From Ostrinia nubilalis (lineage: Eukaryota; Arthropoda; Insecta; Lepidoptera; Crambidae), in the NCBI RefSeq assembly GCF_963855985.1, contig NC_087118.1, positions 4,216,001-4,280,000 of the forward strand: a stretch of DNA of 64,000 nt, in the 5' to 3' direction. The position numbers and the translations under genes are program-made. Shown here one piece after another: positions 55,152-64,000 of this stretch. The notes beneath the pieces were generated by a model that ran no database searches, had not been told where the DNA came from, and worked only from the letters and a program-made list of their open reading frames with translations. The stretch's first letter is position 1. The number at the start of each line of letters is the position of its first letter.

Positions 55152-55589
55152 TGTCGTAGAATATTGATTGTCATGTAATTACTTAGTAATCATTTTAATA
55201 AAACCAAATAATAATAACAACATTAATTTTAAATGTAATAAATTATAATTTGATTTATTGTAAATGTCTAGTTATGTTATAAAATAGTTTGCAGTAAGTA
55301 AAAGGAATTGTATTGACCGTACCGAGACAGGTCGGGCGCTACCTGCTAGCCGGTTTGGGTGGGGATGGCTGTATAAAAGAACGAGCACGACCGTAGTCGT
55401 GGCATTCTGGCCTTACCCGCCGCTCGGTATTGTTGTCTCGGTCCTGTGTGCGAGACTGCTCGAATATTATTATTGTTATTATTGTATTCTTACCGAAATA
55501 CAACAATCTATAGTGTAAAAACTATACATCGTTTTATTTAACTTCCTGGTGAAACATAATGTCCTGCCCCTTCTGACCGTTCTCCGACA
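55152..55589 (+). repeat. Right LTR (438 bp, intact)
   Basis: Starts TGTCGTAG, ends CTCCGACA, and is followed by TACC and Polinton codons. Confidence 0.9.
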
Positions 55590-55662
55590 TACCTAATACC
55601 ATACGCAGCCTTATTTGCGGCCCATCTAACTGTGGAAAGACCAATTTAGTAATAAGCTTAAA

Positions 55663-56272
55663 TCTAAATATATAAAAGGAGAAACTGACTGACTGACTGA
55701 CAGATCAACGCACAGCCTAAACGGTTAAACGTAGGCACTTGAAATTTGGAAGGGACGTAGTTTAGGTACCGTAGAGGTGCACTAAGAAAGGAATTCCCGA
55801 AATTCCCACGGGAACGGGAATTAGCGGGAAAATACTTTTGTATGAAAAATCTAAACCGCTTAAGTTAGACGCTTGAAATTTGGTATGCAGGTACCTTAGT
55901 TAACTTAAAGCTTAGGTACAACAGGATACCGCAAAATTCCCACGGGAACGGGAGTTAGCGGGAAAAAACATTTGTATGAAAAAAATCTAAACCGCTTAAG
56001 ATAGATGAAGGGGGTAAAACGGGATCCACGCGTACGAAGTCGCGGGCGGCCGCTAGCTATCATCTATCTATCTATCTATATAAATAAAAATGAATTGCTG
56101 TTCGTTAGTCTGATTAAAACTCGAGAACGGCTGGGCCGATTGTGCTGATTTTGGTTTTAAAATGTTTGTCGTAGTCCAGGGTAGGTCTAAACGGTGAGCA
56201 AATACGCGCGCGATATTGTTTTTCTGTGACTGACAAAATTCCACGCGGGCGAAGCCGCGGGCGGAAAGCTAG
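55663..56272 (+). mobile_element. Helitron in the Polinton ATPase (site 1)
   Basis: Starts TCTAAATATATAAAAGGAG after A and ends GGCGGAAAGCTAG before T. It has the same two-module layout as 17114-17823 but fewer internal units. Confidence 0.87.
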
Positions 56273-56383
56273 TTATTACATAAGGATGGTCCACGTTTTC
56301 AAAACCTCTATATGTATTCTAAATCTTTGTATCAACCTAAATATATATTTTTAGAAAAAGTATTGGCTATGGTTTCAGGCATA

Positions 56384-57779
56384 TCTAAATATATAAAAGG
56401 AGAAACTGACTGACTGACTGACAGATCAACGCACAGCCTAAACGGCTAAACGTAGGCACTTGAAATTTGGAAGGGACGTAGTTTAGGTTACGTAGAGGTG
56501 CACTAAGAAAGGAATTCCCGAAATTCCCACGGGAACGGGAATTAGCGGAAAAATCCTTTTGTATGAAAAATCTAAACCGCTTAAGTTAGATGCTTGAAAT
56601 TTGGTGTGCAGGTACCTTAGTAAACTTAAAGCTTAGGTACAACAGGATATCGTAAAATTCCCACGGGAACGGGAGTAAGCGGGAAAAAACATATGTATGA
56701 AAAAATCTAAACTGCGTAAGATAGACGCTTGAAATTTGGCATGCAGGTACCTTAGTAAACTTAAAGCTTAGGTACAACAGGATATCGTGAAATTCCCACG
56801 GGAACGGGAGTTAGCGGGAAAAAACATATGTATGAAAAAATCTAAACTGCGTAAGATAGACGCTTGAAATTTGGCATGCAGGTACCTTTGTAAACTTAAA
56901 GCTTAGTTACAACAGGATATTGCAAAATTCCTACGGGAACGGGAGTTAGCGGGAAAAAACATTATTTTGTATGAAAAAAATCTAAACCGCTTAAGATAGA
57001 TGAAGGGGGTAAAACGGGATCCACGCGTACAAAGTCGCGGGCGGCCGCTAGCTATCATCTAATCTATCTAAATATATCTAAATATATAAAAGGAGAAACT
57101 GACTGACTGACTGACAGATCAACGCACAGCCTAAACGGCTAAACGTAGGCACTTGAAATTTGGAAGGGACGTAGTTTAGGTACCGTAGAGGTGCACTAAG
57201 AAAGGAATTCCCGAAATTCCCACGGGAACGGGAATTAGCGGAAAAATCCTTTTGTATGAAAAATCTAAACCGCTTAAGTTAGATGCTTGAAAGTTGGTGT
57301 TCAGGTACCTTAGTAAACTTAAAGCTTAGGTACAACAGGATATCGTGAAATTCCCACGGGAACGGGAGTTAGCGGGAAAAAACATATGTATGAAAAAATC
57401 TAAACTGCGTAAGATAGACGCTTGAAATTTGGCATGCAGGTACCTTAGTAAACTTAAAGCTTAGTTACAACAGGATATTGCAAAATTCCTACGGGAAGGG
57501 GAGTTAACCGCTGAAGATAGATGAAGGGGGTAAAACGGGATCCACGCGTACGAAGTCGCGGGCGGCCGCTAGCTATCATCTATCTATCTATATAAATAAA
57601 AATGAATTGATGTTCGTTAGTCTGATTATAACTCGAGAACGACTGGGCCGATTGAGCTGATTTTGGTTTTAAAATGTTTGTTGTAGTCCAGGTCTAAACG
57701 GTGAGTAAATACGCGCGCGATATTGTTTTTCTATGACAGACAAAATTCCACGCGGGCGAAGCCGCGGGCGGAAAGCTAG
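56384..57779 (+). mobile_element. Tandem pair of Helitrons in the Polinton ATPase (site 2)
   Basis: The first copy starts TCTAAATATATAAAAGG at 56384 and has three internal units, ending its first module at GGCGGCCGCTAG near 57049. A second copy starts at 57077 and runs to GGCGGAAAGCTAG at 57779. ATPase codons join exactly between 56383 and 57780 without duplication. Either one Helitron landed inside another or a rolling-circle event copied past an end signal. Confidence 0.8.
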
Positions 57780-58272
57780 TCTTACTATAAATACAATCAT
57801 AACAGTGAAATTTTAAGTCCACACGAAGCTCTACCTGACTCAATAATTGTATTCGACGATGTAGCCTGTGAAAATCAAAATAATATTCGTGATTATTTCG
57901 CAATGGGACGACACAAAAATATAGATAGTTTTTATATCAATCAAACTTATACTAAAATACCCAAGCAACTTGTAAGGGATAACTCTAACCTTATAATATT
58001 ATTTAAACAAGATGATATCAATTTGAAACATATTTATGATGAACACGTAGGTTCTGATATGTCATGGAATCAATTCCGTGAAATGTGCTCAATTGTTTGG
58101 AATAAAGCATTCAAGTATGTCGTTATAAATAAAGATTGTGAACGAGACAAAGGATATTATAGAATGGGTTTTGATACATTCATAGTTATTAACTAGTATT
58201 CATAAGGAGTTGTATTATTCCCATTTAATCAGTTGCTTTTGAGAATTCATACAGAGTAGAATCATATCTAAA

Positions 58273-58569
58273 ATGGAGCGAAATCTTAAAGAACAAATTT
58301 TGAAATCTGCAACAGCTGTAAAAAGAAAGATTAATTTGATTAAAGATACCAAAAGTAGAAATGATTTGGTCTTAAATACAATATTTAAACCTATTGTTGA
58401 TCCGCTTAATCAACTAACCAACAAAACTGATGAAGAATACCAAAAAAAAGAAAAAATATAGATGAAAAAATATTACCGAAAAAAATAAAACAAAATCATA
58501 GCGAGTCATCATGTTCTGAGAGTGAAGATTATACGGAGTCAGTTGATGGAAAAGATCACTCAGATAATG
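58273..58569 (+). pseudogene. Polinton conserved gene, N-terminal part
   Basis: ATG 58273 encodes a basic, helical start (LKEQILKSATAVKRKINLI, FKPIVDPLNQL) that I associate with a conserved Polinton gene of unknown role (often placed after the ATPase). A stop at 58459-58461 may be a frameshift in the AAAAAAAG run, as the next frame goes on with an acidic stretch (SESEDYTES). LINE D interrupts at 58570. The C-terminal part is at 63300-63753. Confidence 0.7.
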
Positions 58570-58859
58570 AGTTTTTTTTTTTTTTTTACTGTAAATAGGC
58601 TTAAAAAAAGCACTTTTACACGTCCCAGTATTAACACTACCACTGCTTCAGGACAATAAATGGGCCAGTGCTGAGAAGAAGCAGCGCAAGAAACTCAGTC
58701 ACTATTGTCAGCCTCTTTTTCAAAGGTTTACATGCTTTAAAATGTACAAAGTTATAAATATTTATGCGAGCTAGGCAGTAACGTATCCCAAACATTTTTA
58801 TCTTTTAAATAATCATCGACTTTATAGTAGCCCTTTTTCATTAAGGTACTTTTAATATA

Positions 58860-60820
58860 TATATATATATATACTTTTAATACGTACAATATCACACAGA
58901 TCTTTTACAAAGTAAGGAAGGTCATTAATGTAAATAAGAAATAGCAAAGGTCCCAATATTGATCCCTGCGCCACACCCATAGTAAGAGGTGCTCCAGAAG
59001 ACTCAGTTCCGTTAATACAAACTTTTTGTTTTCTGCCTGTGAGATACGAGTTCAGCAGATCAAGTGACTTATTCGAAACACCATAATGTCGCAATTTGTT
59101 TAGTAAGGTTTGGTGGTCTACACAATCAAACGCTTTTGAAAGATCACAGAAAATACCAACAGCGTCCTTTTTACTCTCCCAAGCATCAAAGACGTGTTTC
59201 AATAGTGCTACCCCAGCGTCAGTAGTACTTCTACCTTTCGTAAAACCAAATTGCTTATTGTGTAATAATTTGTTAAAAATGAAGTGAGATAGAAGTTGGT
59301 GGAAAATAATTTTCTCGAAAATTTTGCTAAGTACTGGTAGAATAGAAATCGGTCGAAAATTAGAGGGGTCACATTTGTCACCAGCCTTGAACAATGGAAT
59401 TATTTTACTTAACTTCATTAAGCTAGGAAAGCAACCTTGATCAATACATGTATTAAAAATGAATGCAAGGTGAGGAGCTATGGTGTCAATAATTATTCCA
59501 ATTATACTGACGGAGATTCCCCAAAGGTCCTCAGTTTTTTTTCATATTTAATTCTCTAAAGGTTTTAATTATTGTATTACAATCTATATGCCTGAACTGG
59601 AGCAGACACTGGCACTCGGTGACATTAGATTTTAAAAGAGACTCTGCAAGAACTGGTGATGAATTCAGTTCTTTAGTTGTTTCAGACGCAATATTGGAGA
59701 AGAATGTCTCAAATGTGGTTGCAACTTCTGTATCGGAATTTATAATTTCGTTTCCGATTTTCAGTGAAAAAGTGTTATCCTTCGATTTATTTTTACATGT
59801 TTGTTTATTTATTATGTTCCACGTAGCCTTAGCTTTATTATTAGAATTTAAAATTATGTTTCGAAGATGATTTGATTTAGCAGCCAAACAAACCTTTTTA
59901 AATATTTTTGAGTAATTTTTAACATATTCTATAACACTCAGATCTTGCGTATCGGCTTTAAGACTATATAATTCATACATTTTATTTCTACTCTTGTGAA
60001 TGCCAGTTGTAGCCCAGTCATCAAATTTACATTTAACAGAATTTATTCGGATCTTTTTCTGTGGGAATGTGGTTTTGAATTCCTCACTCACAACACTGAA
60101 TAGATCCTCATAAATTTGATCGACATTATTGTCATCTAATATAAGTTTATCAATACCATCACAAATATTTTTCTTAAATTTGTCAATTCGGTTAGTTGTT
60201 ATTGGCCTACAAACAACATCCACTGTACTAGGGACATGATGGTGTTCAAATGTGGCCAATTGTCCACTATGATCTGAACTAAGGCAATTAATTATTGATT
60301 TACTTTGAATATCACAGTTACAAAAAATGTTATCTAAGCAAGTAGCTGATGTTGGAGTGATTCTAGTAGGCTCATTGAAAAGATGTGATAAATTAAAAGA
60401 TTTAAAAAGGTTTAAGAATCTTATTTTATATTGAGTATTATCTAATAAATCTATATTAAAATCTCCACATACAACTACTCTCTTATTTGATTTAAATACC
60501 TTTTTTAAGACCTCCTCCATAGTGGATTCGAATAATTGGTAATTTGCAGATGGGGGCTTGTACACACTTACAATTATATACTGTTCTAGCTCTGCTCACG
60601 CAAGTTCTATAGTTCGTTTGACTGAGAGTGAGACAATGTCTTTTCTTTCCTTGTATTTAAATTGATTATTTAATAATATGAGTGACCCCCCTCTAATAGC
60701 AGACTCCTTGGTGAACGAACTACAAACTTTATAATTTCCTATATGAAACATCAATTCATAATTTTTAAGCCAATGTTCGGTTAAACATAATACATGAACA
60801 TCGTATTTTTTTAAAAACAA
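58860..60820 (-). pseudogene. LINE D ORF2 (endonuclease, partial RT)
   Basis: The endonuclease part has LTEHWLK, VVCGDFNIDLL and LSSDHSGQL. The RT part has FRPISILPVLSKIFEKIIF, FCDLSKAFDCVDH and GVAQGSILGPLLFLIYINDL. Damage: an in-frame TGA near 60597, a frameshift in the A run near 59538, and loss of the YADD catalytic block and everything after it at 58860. Family: Jockey/CR1 group. Confidence 0.85.
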
Positions 60821-60909
60821 TTCTAGTTCTAATTCTTTGCCAGCCAGGCCTTGTAAATTTTGATGAACAATATTAAATCCTTTAATAGACCTGTCTGTTG
60901 TCGTCCCTC

Positions 60910-62394
60910 TCAGTTTAAATCAGAGGTCGTCACAGAAATATTAGTATTAGTATTTCTACTAATAATATCAAAAGTGGAATTTACTTGTTTTGTGTTAATA
61001 ACACAGTTAATATTATAAGCTAACAATGTAGCAAGTTTTAATTTTATGCTTTGAGGCAGGTGTAAAGAGCTGCCTGTCATTATGAACTTATTATTAATAA
61101 ATTTATTAGTGTCAAAATAGACAAATTTGTCGCTATGACGAACAGTCAAATTAAATAATAAAGTATTCAGTAAGTGAATACTTTCATTAGTTTCAGAGGA
61201 GCCATTTTTACAGTATGGCAGGGCACACATAATTATTTTATGAATATTAAGGCTGGCCAGCATGGAAAAATTATGTAGAATATTTTTCCTATTTATATTC
61301 TGACTGTTTCCTAACATTATAATTAAAATAGAATTACTGTGTAATTGTTTACTATTTTTTATGCCATTCATTAATTGACAATAAGATGCGTCTGGCATAC
61401 AGTTATTTATTATTTTACAATCTAATTTTTTATTTAATATGGGGCCATAACCAACTCCTAGCCTATCTGAGAACAACACTACATTGCTTGATTTATGTAC
61501 ATTCAACAGTCCCGTTTTTGAAGACATTGAAGGCCGCAAGCCGCCATCAGTTTGTTGCTGACTTTGCATTGTTATGTTTGGCAAAGATTTAAAATCCGTA
61601 GTAGGATTGCCTAGATCTAAGAGATTGTTTGCTGCCAGGATATGTTCGTTAATTTGTTCCCTGGCTGAATTATATTTAGCTGTTATGGATGCAAGCGAGT
61701 CATGCAAGTTTCAGCCTGCAACCTTTCAAAGTCCAAGTTATGAGTGGACCTACTCTCTACTAGTTTACTGTGGTAAATTTCTAGACTGTCAACCAAATCT
61801 AGATTCTTTTTCCTTAACAGAATACTTTTGTGAAACTGTTCTTGGCCTTTTATTAATTTTTTTGTTTTAGAAATAAACCTATTAATTTTAACATACTTTT
61901 TTAACTTATTTCTACTAGAAAAAGTCAATGGCCGACTAACGTTCACAAATGATTTAGTGTCGCAAGATACATTTAAGTCTGGTAGCACTGCACGTCCACC
62001 AGGACTCCCAATTAGCTCTTCGTATAAGTTCAGAGTGTGTGTGAACTCCTTCCTCTTCGAAGTGCAGTATGGTCTTATTGGCGTCCCTCAGTTCAGCTTC
62101 TAACTCATTGTTGCGCATCAAGGTCTGCTCAAAGATATTGCTGCACTGGTCGAAGGTACTGATTGTATGCAGTAGTTCATCACGGTGCTCGGTTACCTCC
62201 TGGAGACGGACATGCAGTTCTGCCAATTCTTGTTTTAGTTCTGTATTCTTTCTTACTGTATAAGTAATTTCCTCCTCGCTCTCCTCTCTTTCCCTAATGA
62301 GTTGGTTACAGCTTTCTTGACTCTGTTTCAGTTCCTCGAGTGCCCGCCTAAGTTTCAGCTCAATGGCTTGTGCCGCTGCTCTGCGTGTGAGCAT
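60910..62394 (-). pseudogene. LINE D ORF1 (coiled coil plus possible esterase-like domain)
   Basis: Three overlapping minus-strand frames read as one protein: a coiled-coil start (62394 to about 62000, ELKQELAELHVRLQEVTEHR), a basic middle (about 61988-61690) and a C-terminal block (61707-60910). The last has VVLFSDRLGVGYG, SILIIMLGNSQN and SLHLPQSIKLKLATLL, which loosely follow the three blocks of SGNH esterases found in some CR1-type ORF1 proteins. The catalytic Ser is not evident. Two frameshifts make it non-functional. Confidence 0.65.
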
Positions 62395-63299
62395 GTTGAA
62401 TGTGGTTTTTGTCTGAAATTATCCAAAGGAAGTGTATAGCGGATATTTATGCAAAATAGGGGGTACGAGTTATAAGTTATTATTTGAATTTTTAAACTTT
62501 ATTTCTAATCTAATTCCACATAATTTAACTCTCATGAAATCCTTTTTATAATTATTATGTATTAGTCAAATAAGCAATATTGAATACTTTACTCTTTTTT
62601 TTTTCTGCGGGTAATATTTTTAGTTTTCAACAAGGATTAAAACTACATTTTACTATTAACAATTTACACAATCAAACAAACAAAAGATGTGTGAGGTGTC
62701 AAAAGGTATATTGTTGAGTGTGTTGAGTAAGTTTGTCTGCGGCCAAGGTGTTGTTATCTTCAACTTTACTTCCACTTATTGTCAAGTAAAGAGAGGCACA
62801 ACAGAGCCGAATCGTAATGAATTGTGAAGAATCTCACTTTCGTGAGGTTTGTGGAGTGTTTTGTTGTACTGTTTGATTGCAATTTACTTCCCATAAAGAA
62901 AGTGACAAAGCAATGTTAATTGATTGAAAACCACAAAAACATAACCTCCAACAGATTGCAACACTAATTATTTTGAAATGTTAAATTAATATTTTAACTA
63001 TTTACGCCTATAAGTAAACAGTAATTTTGAAAACAGTACTCCCCTGGTTTTAACGGTGGCTCCGGTTAAATTTTGAACGTTGTCGTAGCTGTCAATTTGG
63101 TCGCCGATTTTATCTCCTTATAACTATGTGTTTACACAAAGTCCAGTTTTGCAAACACTTGTACACGATATTTACACATTTATATCACTAATTAAGTGTA
63201 TTTTGATACATTATTACGGCTATTTATGTAATTAACTTAAAATTAATCTAACAGCTGATCTATGTACGTCTGACAGACAGGGCTGCCAGACGAAAAAAA

Positions 63300-63753
63300 A
63301 AGTACAAATCAAACTCTTACTGTATCGCCAACTTTAGATCCTAATATCAGCGATGGTTCATTTAAATCACTTTTATCGTCACCAAATACAACAAACGAAT
63401 CTATGTCATGGTCAACCTCCTCGGAAGTGATACAAAACATTCCGTATGGGTTCAGAAATGAGCGAGGAAAACTGATGATTGGGAAAGCTCGAGTTTATGA
63501 TGATGATCGCACTTCAGGGTGGAAAATTGGAAATAATATTTACAAAAAGACACCTGGCTTGAAAGAATTATTGTGTAAGAAAACCCCTAATTTGAATATT
63601 ATTACAGAAGAAGACTTGCAAAATTATAAAATTATACTTATAGACACCAGTGCACATAAACGTAATTGGGATCCATCCAAAGCAATAAATAGCAACAAAG
63701 GATTCAAATACATGAATATAATTAAGCCCTTGTTCAAATATTCAAAGAATTAA
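63300..63753 (+). pseudogene. Polinton conserved gene, C-terminal part
   Basis: It continues the gene begun at 58273: an Asn/Ser-rich linker, IPYGFRNERGKLMIG, TPGLKELLCKKTPNLNI, EDLQNYKIILIDTSAHKRNW and GFKYMNIIKPLFKY before the stop. The TPGL...LLxKK and AHKR...KYxNIIKPLF blocks are characteristic of this insect Polinton protein as I remember it. Its function is unknown, with a structural or DNA-associated role often supposed. Confidence 0.75.
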
Positions 63754-63845
63754 CGGTACCAATAATAAGTTACAAAATAAACTGCATCTATCTGAAAATT
63801 CAATGTTTCCGACTTCCATACATTTAGTACTGCCACAGTCATGGC
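63754..63845 (-). mobile_element. Fragment related to element E3
   Basis: It directly follows the Polinton stop codon. It is a diverged inverted copy of E3 sequence near 31330-31430 (GGTACCAATAATA, TTCAATGTTTCC, CATACATTTAGTAC). Confidence 0.75.
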
Positions 63846-63850
63846 ACTCA

Positions 63851-64000
63851 TCTATACTAATATTATAAAGCTGAAGAGTTTGTTTGTTTGTTTGTTTGTT
63901 TGTTTGTTTGTTTGGTTGAACGCGCTAATCTCAGGAACTACTAGACCGATTTGAAAAATTCTTTTTGTGTTGGATAGCCCGTTAGTTCCTGAAGGCTTTA
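63851..64000 (+). mobile_element. Helitron 5' end, cut by the window edge
   Basis: Begins TCTATACTAATATTATAAAG after A, then a (GTTT)n tract (about 63880-63915) and the Helitron-like block GAACTACTAGACCGATTTG. The 3' end lies beyond the window. Confidence 0.75.

Larger units (their letters stand above)
45829..55589 (+). mobile_element. LTR element without recognisable gag-pol, inserted in the Polinton ATPase
   Basis: Two 438-bp direct repeats (45829-46946, with an insert, and 55152-55589) begin TGTCG and end CGACA. TACC flanks both sides (45825-45828 and 55590-55593), and removing the element with one TACC restores the Polinton frame. The 8.2-kb interior has no gag or pol. It holds a lepidopteran repeat, TIR element E4, a LINE fragment and two minisatellites. 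The bases after the left LTR (ATCAGAAGCGGGAT) may be a primer site. It is a large derivative mobilised by another element, or one whose genes were lost. Confidence 0.85.
55594..58196 (+). pseudogene. Polinton (Maverick) packaging-type ATPase, in three pieces
   Basis: Three pieces form one FtsK/HerA-like ATPase gene, which in Polintons is thought to pump DNA into capsids. Piece 1 (55594-55662) has the Walker A CGPSNCGKTNL. Piece 2 (56273-56383) has GPRFQNLYMYSKSLYQPKY. Piece 3 (57780-58196) has IIVFDDVACENQNNIRDYF (Walker B), FAMGRHKNIDSFY, RDNSNLIILFKQDD and a C-terminus ending at TAG or TAA 58194-58196. Helitrons separate the pieces. Pieces 2 and 3 join in frame, while 1 and 2 are off by one base. 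An LTR element cuts the gene just before Walker A. Confidence 0.87.
58570..63290 (-). mobile_element. LINE D, internally deleted, inserted in the Polinton gene
   Basis: Minus strand: 5' region 62395-63290, ORF1 60910-62394, ORF2 58860-60820 and 3' UTR 58587-58850, ending in a poly-A (T run 58571-58586). The Polinton gene continues on both sides. ORF2 jumps from the RT middle to the last codons and 3' UTR through a (TA)n tract flanked by ACTTTTAATA on each side (about 58847 and 58874), which suggests deletion by short homology. The 5' end is approximate and no target duplication was found. Confidence 0.8.

Overview
The window looks like insect nuclear DNA, most probably from a moth or butterfly (Lepidoptera). 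It is AT-rich, I recognise no host gene in it, and it is packed with transposable elements typical of that order. These include a mag-like Ty3/gypsy element with tiny LTRs, a BEL/Pao element, Lep1-type Helitrons ending in CTAG, piggyBac-like elements, several Jockey/CR1/RTE-type LINEs, a SINE-like repeat and a broken Polinton (Maverick). The order assignment is inference from repeat content.

Region 1 (1-20482) is a nested insertion stack. A gypsy element (1842-20482; 91-bp LTRs, TSD TGTAC) has been hit by seven other elements: a long inverted-repeat element in gag, a 200-bp SINE-like insert, a complete BEL/Pao element (itself hit by a 1.2-kb TIR element and a 79-bp foldback), two piggyBac-like elements in TTAA sites, and two Helitrons. 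A second gypsy fragment, base-identical to part of this copy, lies at 1-626.

Region 2 (20483-35354) holds a SINE-like repeat and a minus-strand LINE (A) split by two TIR elements with CAGGGTG ends. The larger one (22969-30743) carries another LINE (B), which is itself split by a near-palindromic element of the same terminal type. The LINE reading frames show that these elements duplicate TA. A minus-strand Helitron and a non-LTR tail follow.

Region 3 (35355-45828) has a hAT-type element containing a GGGGAGAGG-ended element and an RTE-type LINE fragment. Next come a nearly intact LINE (C) with ORF1, an unusual 326-codon middle ORF and a 945-aa ORF2, then a frameshifted copy of a multicopy arthropod protein family with zinc-finger-like and DDE-like features, and a gypsy integrase scrap running into a near-perfect hairpin.

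Region 4 (45829-64000) is a Polinton remnant: a packaging-ATPase gene and a second Polinton gene. It is interrupted by an LTR element with 438-bp LTRs but no recognisable gag-pol, by Helitrons, and by an internally deleted LINE (D). The LTR element carries a THAP-encoding hAT-like insert, a lepidopteran GGGTTCCG-ended repeat with a fourth CAGGGTG element inside, and two minisatellites. The window ends inside another Helitron.

Most insertions hit recognisable coding frames, so target-site duplications and insertion order can be read from codon continuity. The only long intact element ORFs are the BEL/Pao pol (9550-13227) and LINE C ORF2 and ORF1. LINE B ORF2 is long but cut near its C-terminus.
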